This document shows positions 27,835 to 37,116 of a stretch of DNA of 64,000 bases, piece by piece (position 1 is the first letter of the stretch; the number at the start of each line of letters is the position of its first letter). This DNA comes from an uncultured bacterium (GTDB lineage Bacteria > Bacillota > Clostridia > UBA1381), in assembly GCA_905215805.1 (NCBI GenBank), contig CAJMRL010000001.1, positions 62,001-126,000 on the forward strand, written 5' to 3'. The notes below the pieces were generated by a model. It had not been told where the DNA came from. It saw only the letters and a list, made by a program, of their open reading frames with translations, and did not search any database. The translations under genes were made by a program, and so were the position numbers.

Positions 27835-28444
27835 CGCCCTTGGGATCCGTAATCACTACAGACTCATTTCGTTTCAATGCCTGGAACAGAGAATTCCGTA
27901 TAATCGCCCGCGATTTCATAGTCCCGGATGCGCCAAATATCGCAATATGCCGGTTGAGTCTGGTGTCTTTGGGCATACAGACCGCATTGCCGTCATACTC
28001 ACCCAAGATAACGCCTTCCGCTTTGCCAGGGGTGGTCACCTCAAGAAGACTTTTCATTTCTTTCTCCGTCATCCAGGAGGCTGTGCCATATGCACCGGAC
28101 TTACTCTTCGTAAAGCCGCGTGGGTCGTGCTCCTTGCCTCCGAATTTATCATTCAGTTTGACATACGCAAATAGCGTGCCTCCTGCAAACAGGATTCCAG
28201 CGATTCCTTTCAGGCCCTCTGGAGTAAAAGCTTGACGAATGCAAGCCAGTGGATTCCAGTCTAACGAAGCAATGGATGCTCCGCTTTCAAGCCCATCTGA
28301 AGAATTCCATGCTGTATAATTTCTCATGAATTGGCCAAGTATTCCGCCTAAATAAAACAGCCCGATGCATCCGAGTATGGCAGCGATGATTATAACTATA
28401 AGTCTTTTTTTATCATCCAAAGTTATTACTCCTTTCCAATCCAA
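27835..28444 (-). CDS. VirD4/TraG-type coupling ATPase, 5' exon
   Basis: First 203 codons of the split gene. Two membrane helices (about 13-33 and 70-95) are followed by the start of the ATPase domain: GTASWMTEKEM, then RHIAIFGASGTMKSRAIIRN, a Walker A variant (GASGTMKS), and VVITDPKGG at the exon end. Lys and Ser of the P-loop are present. The ATG overlaps the upstream gene's stop by 32 bases. Without splicing the protein would stop after a few intron codons, before Walker B, so transfer depends on splicing. Confidence 0.9.
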
Positions 28445-29567
28445 GTTCTGCTTCTACCAGGTTTATATCAATCGTTCTTATTGTGGCAAGTTGGTCCAAA
28501 TATTCTTGTAAGAATGCCACCTGGTAGGGGAAGCAGAGGACCTCGGCTTTTATACCGGGCTGCGCTGCAATCGCCTCCCGAAACCGAATCAGTCTGGCAA
28601 TGTCACCGTCCAAATGCGAAAGTATATAAATACCGTTGATATAGGCGTCGTATTCAAAAGAGCCTTGATAATTAGACTGAGTCTCTGGTTCAAATAACAG
28701 ATCAAGGAGTCTCCTGTTCCAGTCTGGGAGCATGAGAATACGCATCTGCCGGATTCCGCAATCGTTCATGGGTACAAAATAAATATGCTGGTAAACTGCA
28801 TCGAACCGGAACTCCAGCCGTTCGGTTTTATCTGATGCCAGTAGGGTGTTCATCGCTGCGCTGTCAGACTCACCGAAAAGAATAGCAGAGTCAACCCGAG
28901 ATATACCGGCATTCAGCCTTCCGGTTTCGATTAAGCTGTGCAGCGTTTTAAATTCACCCATGCCATTCCATTTCATTACGGCATTTCTCGTGTTATAGAC
29001 TGCATAACATATGCTGCTGGAATAGATTGCACCTACCATACGCGTAAACATGGTTTTGTTCAGCTCATTGCTGCCGATGTTCTTAAGTGCTCTTGCAAAA
29101 TAGAAACAAGCGTAACCCGGTATGACCCTGCGTATCTGCAGGTTCTGAAGCTCCGGAAGCATATATGGCAATATCTCAATACCGGAACGCATACACATCG
29201 CAGCTGCTTCAGCAACTCTGTGGTTCCGCTGACGGTGGGACACATCTCCGGGGAATTTATGATTCCAGAATGCATGTAAATAATACCGAAGTGCATCAGG
29301 ATAAATCCATTCCAGTATGGGGAGAGCGGCTTTATATAGGCGGATAGATTTATCGGCGCCGGCGCCTGTTACGGTAAGCAAACGGCAGGTCATTTCTGTT
29401 CCAGTCTGGGAATTGCGGAATCTCTGCTGCATGGTCAGTTTGTGAATCATTGCTTTGTAAACCCTGTCATTTCCCAGAAGATGAACTGACCGAACCGGAT
29501 ATTCGCCGACGACTGAAAGCAATGTTACGAGCCGATGCACATGACTGCCGGGGCGGAATTGTATCAT
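28413..29567 (-). CDS. Hypothetical conjugation-region protein (winged-helix start)
   Basis: 384 residues from ATG 29567, preceded by GGAGGAAGG and overlapping the stop of the 65-residue gene (ATGA); a longer frame to 29651 has no good ribosome site. Residues 8-90 read like a winged helix (HVHRLVTLLSVVGEYPVRSVHLLGN). The rest is a mixed alpha/beta protein with FLQEYLDQLATIRTIDINLVEAELG at the end. It vaguely recalls replication-relaxation-type proteins of mobile elements, but I cannot confirm. Located directly upstream of virD4, so a part in DNA processing is plausible. Confidence 0.65.
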   Translation of the reverse strand: MIQFRPGSHVHRLVTLLSVVGEYPVRSVHLLGNDRVYKAMIHKLTMQQRFRNSQTGTEMTCRLLTVTGAGADKSIRLYKAALPILEWIYPDALRYYLHAFWNHKFPGDVSHRQRNHRVAEAAAMCMRSGIEILPYMLPELQNLQIRRVIPGYACFYFARALKNIGSNELNKTMFTRMVGAIYSSSICYAVYNTRNAVMKWNGMGEFKTLHSLIETGRLNAGISRVDSAILFGESDSAAMNTLLASDKTERLEFRFDAVYQHIYFVPMNDCGIRQMRILMLPDWNRRLLDLLFEPETQSNYQGSFEYDAYINGIYILSHLDGDIARLIRFREAIAAQPGIKAEVLCFPYQVAFLQEYLDQLATIRTIDINLVEAELGLERSNNFG

Positions 29568-29761
29568 TGTTGCCTTCCTCCAGTATGCGGAGTTTTTCCG
29601 ACAACATGACTGCTCTCTTTGTCGGAATTCCTCTTGCGAAATCTTCTCCAAAACGCAGCGGCGAAGGGCTTTTTGCGCTTGTCCAAACAGATGTTATTTT
29701 TCACCTGCGGCTGAAAGCGATTTTTACATATGTTTTTTTTGCTTTTAAAGCCGTTTTTCAT
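29564..29761 (-). CDS. Small basic protein, translationally coupled
   Basis: 65 residues, strongly basic (MKNGFKSKKNICKNRFQP ...). Its ATG lies inside the end of the preceding 227-residue gene (17-base overlap), with GGGGTG upstream, and its stop overlaps the next gene's ATG. This double coupling supports translation despite the short length. No family recognised. Confidence 0.6.
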   Translation of the reverse strand: MKNGFKSKKNICKNRFQPQVKNNICLDKRKKPFAAAFWRRFRKRNSDKESSHVVGKTPHTGGRQQ

Positions 29762-30428
29762 ACAGTTTCACCCCCTGTTCAGGCATCTGTTTTTCGTTTT
29801 CCAGCCACCCTGTAAACTCACATTGCGGTACAACATAGACCTCTGTTCGGTCAGACTGTCCCTGCGCGCTGCAATAATAGTGAGAGCAAACCGATGGACC
29901 GTCATCCGGCAAAACATACATTGCGACAATATCCGAAACCATATTTACCTCAATATTGTCATGGTCGCGTTTCTTTCTTTCCGGTCTGTCTCTGGCATAT
30001 ATATGACGGTATATTAAAACACAGTCATTGTATCTTACAGGCTGAGAATCCAGAAAGAATTCCCGCATGGCAAGATAGAGTGAAGACCGAATATAGTCGG
30101 CAGAACCGGCATCCTTCTTCGGCAGTAGGGCAGGAATCCTGAGTGAAAACCATCCTTCCTCGGTAAAGCCGATCTCTATAGGGATTGACAGCTTGATTAG
30201 GTTTTCGGTTTCCAGCCTTGCTTTAGGGTTTCCCGTATACGCCGGAAGCGCACGGGTTAGAAGCACGGTTTTCTCCGAAACCTCTTCCAACCTCAGCGCA
30301 CTTTCATATGCCTGCTTTATATTGCCATCCTGATAGGATCGTCTCACAGAGAAGGCTTGTTCGTGCAGTTCCTGAATTTTTGCATCTATTTTATCAAGAG
30401 CTTTTTGAAATGTACTGTGTGTTTTCAT
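29745..30428 (-). CDS. Hypothetical ICE protein (DUF6100-like)
   Basis: 227 residues. N-terminal coiled coil (FQKALDKIDAKIQELHEQAF), then an alpha/beta domain with IEIGFTEEGWFSLRIPALLPKK and VNMVSDIVAMYVLPDDGP. It resembles a family of uncharacterised proteins in Firmicute conjugative elements (I believe DUF6100, not verified). Its start overlaps the upstream gene by 35 bases. Cytoplasmic, function unknown. Confidence 0.65.
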   Translation of the reverse strand: MKTHSTFQKALDKIDAKIQELHEQAFSVRRSYQDGNIKQAYESALRLEEVSEKTVLLTRALPAYTGNPKARLETENLIKLSIPIEIGFTEEGWFSLRIPALLPKKDAGSADYIRSSLYLAMREFFLDSQPVRYNDCVLIYRHIYARDRPERKKRDHDNIEVNMVSDIVAMYVLPDDGPSVCSHYYCSAQGQSDRTEVYVVPQCEFTGWLENEKQMPEQGVKLYEKRL

Positions 30429-30951
30429 TTGCTATTGCCTCCATAGAATAGAATGTCACTTCCGGCTCATCCTGCCCTTCAAAATCAACGGTTGCAAACA
30501 GGCACGGCGCTTTCGGTAACTTTAAGTGCGCCGCCATTGAAATATGCGGCAGAATGATGATATATTTCAAATCATCGTCCGGCTGCAGTAGCCTCAACAG
30601 GCTTGTTTCGCCGTCATATAATACAACGATTTCGTAACCGACATTTTCTTTCAGAAAAAAGAGCTGTGCAGGGTAGACAGCCGGATAATGTGCCATCGGA
30701 TCCACAAAATCTATAAACTTTAACAAAACCCATACGGCAAGAATCGTTCTTTGATCAGGCTGGCACATGGAGTCAAGAGCAACATAATATCCACCGCCGA
30801 CATCGGAAATCTGCATCTGTTTTTTCAAATTCCGTAGAATTTTCTCGGCAGTCTGCGGTGGCTTACGCAGCATTTTTATAATCTGTGTTTTCGGTAAGGC
30901 TCCGTATTGCGACAGCCATTTCACGACATATTGTTCATCTTGCAAAAGCAT
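30394..30951 (-). CDS. Hypothetical winged-helix ICE protein (DUF5697-like)
   Basis: 185 residues from ATG 30951 (MLLQDEQYVVKWLSQYG), with GGAGGTG 6 bases upstream. Residues 5-60 look like a winged helix (ALPKTQIIKMLRKPPQTAEKILRNLKKQ). The C-terminal half is an alpha/beta domain of unknown role. It resembles an uncharacterised family seen in clostridial ICEs (DUF5697-like, by memory). The AAA+ gene's terminator lies immediately upstream, so its transcription must cross that hairpin or start near it. Confidence 0.65.
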   Translation of the reverse strand: MLLQDEQYVVKWLSQYGALPKTQIIKMLRKPPQTAEKILRNLKKQMQISDVGGGYYVALDSMCQPDQRTILAVWVLLKFIDFVDPMAHYPAVYPAQLFFLKENVGYEIVVLYDGETSLLRLLQPDDDLKYIIILPHISMAAHLKLPKAPCLFATVDFEGQDEPEVTFYSMEAIANENTQYISKSS

Positions 30952-30965
30952 TTTCATCACCTCCA

Positions 30966-31004
30966 TAAAAAAACAGTGTTTGATATAAGGCTCAAACACT
31001 GTTT
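30966..31004 (-). terminator. Terminator of the AAA+ ATPase cargo gene
   Basis: AAACAGTGTTTGA (30971-30983) pairs perfectly with TCAAACACTGTTT (30992-31004), with T7 next on the minus strand. It follows the AAA+ gene by 15 bases and ends just before the next gene's ribosome site. Confidence 0.9.
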
Positions 31005-31019
31005 CGTTATTATTTTGTT

Positions 31020-32228
31020 CTAAAATTCACTGCTTAAAAGGAAATCCGCAACATGCATCGTTTTTATTCCTTCATAGTTTCCACCGGCAAAATTGTCAGT
31101 GGTTAATAGATATTTTGGATAGTTATCACGTATTTCAAGCAGCCTGCTGTATTCTCTCTGCTCGGTCTCGGAGGACGTTATTTCCCTTGTGACCTGAACA
31201 TAAAGCTTTTCTGATTGCTTTTGGGCGATAAAATCTATTTCTCCATCCGGTGTTTTCCCAATATTCACCGAATATCCCCGCCTGCGCAGCTCAAGATATA
31301 CAACGTTTTCAAGCATAGCAGCAACCGAGGTTTGTGTATAACCAAGAACGCTGTAACGCAATGCTGTATCCGCAAGATAAAACTTCTCCTGTGTTTTCAA
31401 CAGCTCTTTTCCCTGGATATCATATCGGGAACAACGGTAAAGTATATATGCGTTTTCCAGCTTTTCAAGATAACTGTACACTGTTTCATTATCGATTGTC
31501 CTTCGCTCAGATTTCAAATAATCTGAAATTGATTTTGCCGAAAAGGTCTTTCCGACATTATCAAATGCAAATTTCACGATACGTTCAAGCTGATCAACCT
31601 TACGAACCTGATTTCGCTTTACTATATCCGAAAATATGGTTGAATTATAGATATCCCGTACAATCGTATAAACTTCATCCTCGGAGTATTTTTGCAAATG
31701 TGTTGCAGGGAACCCGCCGAGTCTAATATATTCAGCCAGCTCTTCCCGTGGATCTTTCACATCGGAATACTCTTTTTTGAATGTCAAGTACTCAGAAAAT
31801 GACAGCGTATAGATGCGAAAGGCAATATAACGCCCTGTGAGATATGTTTCAATTTCCGATGACATCATCCGAGAATTGGAGCCGGTTACATAAATATCAA
31901 CATCATAATCCGATGCAAGTGAGTTTACGACTTTTTCCCAATGCTTTATCTCCTGTACTTCGTCCAGAAACAGGTAAGTTTTTTTATTGCTACAAAGGTG
32001 TGACTTCAGTTCGGAAAACATTTCCTTTGTAGTCATGTCCTCGTATTCCATGGAGTCAAAACGGTAGCTGACAATCTGTTCTTCTGAGACGTCTCGTTTT
32101 TTCAATTCTTCCATTATCATTTTCAAAATTGTAGATTTGCCGCAGCGCCGCACCCCGGTCAATATTTTGACAAACGGTGCATCCACATACCGCATGATTT
32201 TATCTACATACATTGGCCGGTATATCAT
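31020..32228 (-). CDS. AAA+ ATPase with DUF4143 nuclease-like C-terminus
   Basis: 402 residues from ATG 32228 (GAGGAGG 8 bases upstream; the GTG at 32237 overlaps that site). AAA_14 domain: Walker A GVRRCGKST (about residue 26), Walker B YLFLDEVQEI (near 88), sensor TGSNSRMM. The C-terminal DUF4143 domain has a restriction-endonuclease-like pattern (ELRRRGYSVNIGKTPDGEIDFIAQKQ ... YVQVTR). Function of the family is unclear; some act in toxin or mobile-element contexts. It has its own strong promoter and terminator inside the tra operon, so it looks like an inserted cargo gene. Confidence 0.9.
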   Translation of the reverse strand: MIYRPMYVDKIMRYVDAPFVKILTGVRRCGKSTILKMIMEELKKRDVSEEQIVSYRFDSMEYEDMTTKEMFSELKSHLCSNKKTYLFLDEVQEIKHWEKVVNSLASDYDVDIYVTGSNSRMMSSEIETYLTGRYIAFRIYTLSFSEYLTFKKEYSDVKDPREELAEYIRLGGFPATHLQKYSEDEVYTIVRDIYNSTIFSDIVKRNQVRKVDQLERIVKFAFDNVGKTFSAKSISDYLKSERRTIDNETVYSYLEKLENAYILYRCSRYDIQGKELLKTQEKFYLADTALRYSVLGYTQTSVAAMLENVVYLELRRRGYSVNIGKTPDGEIDFIAQKQSEKLYVQVTREITSSETEQREYSRLLEIRDNYPKYLLTTDNFAGGNYEGIKTMHVADFLLSSEF

Positions 32229-32254
32229 GTTAGCCACCTCCTCGTTCTTTATAT

Positions 32255-32283
32255 AGTATACCGCAATAGTTGTATTATGTCAA
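32255..32283 (-). promoter_or_regulatory. Promoter of the AAA+ cargo gene
   Basis: Minus-strand TTGACA (32278-32283), 17-base spacer, TATACT (32255-32260); the ribosome site GAGGAGG follows about 15 bases on. Confidence 0.88.
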
Positions 32284-32401
32284 TAGTTTTGCGATTATAA
32301 CCGTAAAAACTATTAAAAGAAACAAAGAAAGGCGGTTAACATTATTATGTTTTCCCAAAGTCGCAATGTTTATAGTACGTATTTCAATCAAAATACGCAT
32401 T

Positions 32402-34930
32402 TTAAGCTTTATGCGCTTTCTTTTTTTCTCTGAGCAAAGCTTCCAATTCAGCTCGATCTGTTGTAATCATCTCCTGCTCTTCTTTTGAAGCTTTTATCAC
32501 AACAGGCACTTTATTGTTATTGGAATACACCAGAGCTTCACCGCGTTCAAAACGGGTGATTGACCGCATCTCGGTTTTCGTAAGCTTCAGCACATCCTGC
32601 ACATATCGTGCCTCGTCAGGCTCAAGATTCAAAATGATTTTATTCTTTGAATTATTTACGATTGCCCTGCCATACTTGCCATCCTCCAGACTGAAGAAAT
32701 CGGAGAGGTCTTGCGTCGCTGAGATAGCGGCGCCCCCAAACCCACGTATGGTTTTGAAAATGGTCAAACAAAAATCGGCAGCTTGTTTATTGGAGGATGC
32801 TCCAATCAGCTGCCAGATCTCATCAATTAAAATTGCTTTCTTTTTTGTCCTGTCTGCCTTGATATTATCCCAGACATAGTCCAGCGCGATCATCATGCCA
32901 ACGGGAAGAAGTTTCCCTTTCAGTTCAGACAGATCCAATACGATGTACTTATTCGTCAAGTCCACATTAGTTTGTTGGTTAAAAGACTGCGCCGAGCCGG
33001 TCACAAACCTGCTGACAATAACAGCTATGCGTTCCGTCATTTTGTTTTGAAGCAGATTCTTGTGCAGGTCTCCCAGTATAGGCATTTTCTTCATGACCGG
33101 TGGATCCGCTTCGGAATCCAGATACAGCGAGTCATTATCATGGGTAATGCCGAAGTCGGCATAGGTCTTGATGAGCGCCTCATCCAACATTTGTTCTTCC
33201 TCATTGGTCATATCAGGGATCAGCAACGAGAAGAATATCATTAGCTGCTGGATTTTTCTTGCCAGCATAGAATCCATCTCGCTGTAGTCCATCTCGTCGA
33301 TCAGTTCCATCTCCGGCGTAATGGTATGCCGGATCTCCATGATATTGATACAATGCGGCGAGCCGGGTGCTATTTTGATATACTGTCCGCCGATATGGTT
33401 ACACGCACGACGAAACTCGTGGCCCTTAATCGGTGCGAGTATGAAGCACTGTATGCCGCGCATCCTCATCCGCAGCGCTAAAAGCTGCATCGTAAAGGTT
33501 TTGCCCGCGCCGCTGGTCCCGAGCAGGTTCAGATTCGCATTTTTATTTTTCTTTGTATTGAATAAATCCACTATACAAAGTGAGTTGTTATGCCGGTTGA
33601 TGCCAAGCAGAACGCCAGTATCGTCAGACATTTCAAAGCTCGTAAACATATAGGTAGAAGCTGCGCCGCTGGTCAGCACATTTCTCTGTGATTTCTTTTC
33701 CAGTGAAGGCGTTATATGCAAAAACGGCATGACTGACTTTAAGGCATCCTCCTGCTGAAACCGGCAGTCGCTCGTATACATGTCCATGGATTTCAGCATA
33801 TCTGTCATCTGCTGCTTGCGCCAAAGAAGCTCTTCATAGCTTTTTGCCGATATGGTAATAAACACGGACATATAAAATAAATCTTCATTATTATTTGCGA
33901 TTCCGTGCTTGATGTAGTAGCCAGCCTGAATAGAGTTCGTGAGTTCTTCATAGTCAGTGCTGGTATCCTGCATACTCCTCAACTTGGTACGGTTAAGCCT
34001 GATACGCTGTGCAACCTTATCGATCGTCCTGCTGCGGTTTTCCCGGCGCAGATGTACATCGACGTCAATACCTTCACCGGCGTTGATCAGAGAGGACATC
34101 CAACCCGCACGAACCATCCCAGGATAACCGTTTCCCTTTATATATAAGAACGAGTAATATAGCCCGTCCATAATAATGTAATTGGAATGCTTTAAATTGA
34201 TTCCACGTGGTGCAAGAAAGTTGGTAATGCGTATATGCGGTACGGGATCAATCCCGATTACTTTGTTTTTTGCCGTCATGGTGTCCATAACAACACGGTT
34301 CACACGGGATGAAAACGGTTCATCCACACAGGACTGCCTGTTGAAAAACATGTACAGAATTTCAGCAGTCGCTTCGTCTGGATCCTTGGGCTGTAAGATA
34401 GAGTTTCCACACTGAAGGAAATATGCCCTTGCCGTTTGCTCCGCCGTTTGCAGAGCACTGTATATTTTGGCAAAATCATCACTGTCGCTGCGGTGAAGCT
34501 CTTCATACTGAAAAATAAGAAAGAACCTTCGGGTTAAGGCTTCACGGCTGCCTACATCCTTGATAAGCCGTATATATCCTTCGCCCAACTGCTTACATTG
34601 TTCATTTTCTTCATCGGCAAGTTCTCTTTTTACCATGGCTACATGCTTATCGGAATCCGCTTTGCGGGTAATACTTTTAAACTGCAGCCGCATGGGAGAA
34701 ATTTTTAACCAGCTCGCGAAAGAAGAGATGATTCCAAACTGCTCTTCACTGGAGCGAAGCATGAAATTGATCGGCTCTATCTCTAAAATTTTTATGTAAC
34801 GGCCATCGGTAGTTTCGATGATTCCGTAATTTATATTTTTAACCGGAATAAAGTCCTGAACAAATTCAAGCTTTTCCGGACGCTTTTTTGACTTTGGCTT
34901 TTTGCTTTTTCCTGAGCTGCCGTCTGTCAT
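32402..34930 (-). CDS. VirB4/TraE-family conjugation ATPase
   Basis: 842 residues. A basic N-terminus (GKSKKPKSKKRPEK) leads to a VirB4 N-terminal region; the ATPase half has Walker A LGTSGAGKTFT (near residue 465), FILAPIKGHEF, Walker B KKAILIDEIWQL (near 685) and ISATQDLSDFF. No signal peptide. It is the channel-assembly ATPase of a type IV secretion system acting at the inner face of the membrane. The ATG lies 65 bases inside the preceding PrgI-like gene; no nearer start codon preserves the N-terminal domain. Upstream of the AAA+ insertion. Confidence 0.93.
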   Translation of the reverse strand: MTDGSSGKSKKPKSKKRPEKLEFVQDFIPVKNINYGIIETTDGRYIKILEIEPINFMLRSSEEQFGIISSFASWLKISPMRLQFKSITRKADSDKHVAMVKRELADEENEQCKQLGEGYIRLIKDVGSREALTRRFFLIFQYEELHRSDSDDFAKIYSALQTAEQTARAYFLQCGNSILQPKDPDEATAEILYMFFNRQSCVDEPFSSRVNRVVMDTMTAKNKVIGIDPVPHIRITNFLAPRGINLKHSNYIIMDGLYYSFLYIKGNGYPGMVRAGWMSSLINAGEGIDVDVHLRRENRSRTIDKVAQRIRLNRTKLRSMQDTSTDYEELTNSIQAGYYIKHGIANNNEDLFYMSVFITISAKSYEELLWRKQQMTDMLKSMDMYTSDCRFQQEDALKSVMPFLHITPSLEKKSQRNVLTSGAASTYMFTSFEMSDDTGVLLGINRHNNSLCIVDLFNTKKNKNANLNLLGTSGAGKTFTMQLLALRMRMRGIQCFILAPIKGHEFRRACNHIGGQYIKIAPGSPHCINIMEIRHTITPEMELIDEMDYSEMDSMLARKIQQLMIFFSLLIPDMTNEEEQMLDEALIKTYADFGITHDNDSLYLDSEADPPVMKKMPILGDLHKNLLQNKMTERIAVIVSRFVTGSAQSFNQQTNVDLTNKYIVLDLSELKGKLLPVGMMIALDYVWDNIKADRTKKKAILIDEIWQLIGASSNKQAADFCLTIFKTIRGFGGAAISATQDLSDFFSLEDGKYGRAIVNNSKNKIILNLEPDEARYVQDVLKLTKTEMRSITRFERGEALVYSNNNKVPVVIKASKEEQEMITTDRAELEALLREKKKAHKA

Positions 34931-35258
34931 AGTGGTATCCCACCCTTCTGAAATGCAGATTTCTCCGGTTGATGAAATATCGGATCATATGTCCGACGTA
35001 CTGAAACAGGGAATTGCCATCGATACCCATCAACGCAATTACTGCAGCGGGAATAAGCGTCACAGTCATTACTACAATACGGAGGGTAGTTGCCATAGGA
35101 ATCAGCATCAGTTCGGGATAGCCGATTATAATTACAATTAAAGCAGCTTCAATAGTATTGCGAAGCTCCAGCATTCCGCCGAAGATTTTCCCTGAGTCTG
35201 TATAATTCGCCGGGATAGCATAGATATTGTTATATTCTTTTTCTTCCAAATTCTTCAC
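34866..35258 (-). CDS. PrgI/TcpE-like conjugal transfer membrane protein
   Basis: 130 residues with two adjacent membrane helices (about 32-55 and 58-80) and a basic cytoplasmic tail. The start YAIPANYTDSGKIFGGML is typical of PrgI-family proteins, the VirB3 counterparts in Gram-positive type IV systems. It overlaps the wall-hydrolase gene (ATGA) and the VirB4 gene. It likely docks VirB4 to the membrane channel. Confidence 0.85.
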   Translation of the reverse strand: MKNLEEKEYNNIYAIPANYTDSGKIFGGMLELRNTIEAALIVIIIGYPELMLIPMATTLRIVVMTVTLIPAAVIALMGIDGNSLFQYVGHMIRYFINRRNLHFRRVGYHYDRRQLRKKQKAKVKKASGKA

Positions 35259-37042
35259 CTACCTGTTGGATATACTGTGGCTGTGGTTTTGTACCGCCCC
35301 AGACGCAACGCTTCTTCATGCGAGTTTACGAAAATATCCACACGGTGGATATCATTAAATTCAGCGCCGCCGCGGTCTTCCACAGTATATATTTTTCCAT
35401 TAATGCTGATTCTGGTACCAAACGGGTACTTTGTTGACATTGCTACCATCCCGACAGCTAACGGTTTTCCGCTTGCAGACATAGCCAGGGAGTTTCCGTT
35501 ACACTGCTGACAAGGACAATAATGTGTCACTTCGACTTCCATCGTGTAAGGGGTGCCGGAAGATGGCCCTATGATTCCGGTAGATCCACCTGCTACAGGT
35601 GCGTTATAGTCCACATCTTTGGGTCTGCGCAGAACCAGCGATGATTCATAGCTGGGCGAATTCAGTATAACGCCGCTGCCGCTGGAGGAGTGTACCCACA
35701 TCCGTTCTCCGCTGGCTCCATATCCGGCAAACATCAAAACATGGTTCCAGCCACCTCCGCCTGAGCCTGCTAAAAAGCCCAAATCGCCGATTTGCAAATC
35801 AGCTGCCGAAACAGCGGTGGTTTTCGGGTATTGCCCGCCAGTACCAGCACCGATATCAATTCCAAGCGCCGTATCATAGATCCATGATGTGAAACCACTG
35901 CAATCTAAGCCATACGGTCTTATCGTTCCAGTAGAAGAGGAACCGGCGGATGTAACCAGCTTTGGCGTATTCCATTCATCATTCCAGCCAGCAGGGCTTT
36001 TGCCACCCCAGAAGTACGGAACTTTGCCGACCAACGATAAAGCGGTTTCCAATAACAGCTTTTGAACGCCTGTACAGCTTTGACTGTTCACAAATGCAAT
36101 CAATTCTTCATCAGTAAGAGAGACAGACTCACCAGGGCTTATTGCACCATATAAAGTCCGTTTAAGCGCGTTTGCCATATTGGTAATGACCTCACTGTAT
36201 GTTGCGCCGAATTGATTGTATGCGGCATTCGGATCAATACCAAAAGCCCTGTTGATGACGCTGTTGTCAAATGGGTGGATAGTACATTCTACATACTGTA
36301 CCGTCTGTACGGAAGTAGTACCGTCCTCATTCGTGATAGTCTGTTCGGTTTCTTTAACTTCATAGGTGACAGGGAACATATCACTTGCTACACTGTTTAA
36401 TTTTGCAGTCATGTCCTCCGGATCGGCGCCGTGTTGTTCCAAAGATGCAGAATAAGCGGCGAGGATATAGCATGTGTCATAACCGGCTGAGCTCTGCGCA
36501 TAATTGATAGTTGCATCCGAGGAAGCCTCGTAATTATATCCACCACTTGAAATGATCTGCTCAACTCTGGATAAAGACGTCTGATATGCCGCTTCTATTA
36601 CATTTGATACCACCTGTTCCATCTGAGTATAACTGGAATCAAGAGTCATGCCTTCGACAGGCTGTGTCCCGTCCAGACCGAATATATTGTTTGTAACTAT
36701 GGATGGCAAGGATACGATCAGCACAATAAAGAACACAATTGCAAGGCATATACAAATCAGTATCTTAAACAAGGTATGCCGCAAAGACCATGCCGCAGAT
36801 ATGACTGCACCTACAGGTCCGCCTGCTGCCGTTCCTGCAGCAACTTCGGCGACAGCTTTTCCACCTTCCACACCAGCTTTGACAGTTGCAGCTGCTGCGT
36901 TTGCAGTAGCCTCTGCGCCTTTTGCGGCTGCTTGCTTTGCTGTTTCCTGTCCGGCTTGTTTTGCAGCTTTGGCCATTTGACCTGCAGCCTGCCCGAAATT
37001 ATCGGCACCGTCACCGATTTGCTGTTTATTGGGCTCAGCCAT
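35255..37042 (-). CDS. Conjugation cell-wall hydrolase: NlpC/P60 plus 3D domain
   Basis: 595 residues from ATG 37042, which has AAGGAGG 8 bases upstream. Residues 1-70 are an Ala/Lys/Gly-rich cytoplasmic stretch, followed by a membrane helix (ILICICLAIVFFIVLIVSL). The extracellular part has a domain with no clear call (about 130-330), then an NlpC/P60 domain with the catalytic Cys in YGLDCSGFTSWIY and His in GGGWNHVLMFAG, and a C-terminal 3D (Asp-Asp-Asp) domain: MSTKYPFGTRISINGKIY, VEDRGG and HRVDIFV. It opens peptidoglycan for the mating channel. VirB1-like role. Confidence 0.92.
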   Translation of the reverse strand: MAEPNKQQIGDGADNFGQAAGQMAKAAKQAGQETAKQAAAKGAEATANAAAATVKAGVEGGKAVAEVAAGTAAGGPVGAVISAAWSLRHTLFKILICICLAIVFFIVLIVSLPSIVTNNIFGLDGTQPVEGMTLDSSYTQMEQVVSNVIEAAYQTSLSRVEQIISSGGYNYEASSDATINYAQSSAGYDTCYILAAYSASLEQHGADPEDMTAKLNSVASDMFPVTYEVKETEQTITNEDGTTSVQTVQYVECTIHPFDNSVINRAFGIDPNAAYNQFGATYSEVITNMANALKRTLYGAISPGESVSLTDEELIAFVNSQSCTGVQKLLLETALSLVGKVPYFWGGKSPAGWNDEWNTPKLVTSAGSSSTGTIRPYGLDCSGFTSWIYDTALGIDIGAGTGGQYPKTTAVSAADLQIGDLGFLAGSGGGGWNHVLMFAGYGASGERMWVHSSSGSGVILNSPSYESSLVLRRPKDVDYNAPVAGGSTGIIGPSSGTPYTMEVEVTHYCPCQQCNGNSLAMSASGKPLAVGMVAMSTKYPFGTRISINGKIYTVEDRGGAEFNDIHRVDIFVNSHEEALRLGRYKTTATVYPTGR

Positions 37043-37077
37043 TCTTTTCACCTCCTTGCCGAAACAAAATTTTCAAT

Positions 37078-37112
37078 TAAAAAAGCAGCCAAACATAGAA
37101 TTTGACTGCTTT
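37078..37112 (-). terminator. Terminator-like hairpin inside the tra operon
   Basis: AAAGCAG/CTGCTTT stem (37106-37112 with 37082-37088), followed by T6 on the minus strand. It lies between the VirB6-like gene and the wall hydrolase, so it can act as an attenuator lowering downstream expression. Confidence 0.65.
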
Positions 37113-37116
37113 CATT

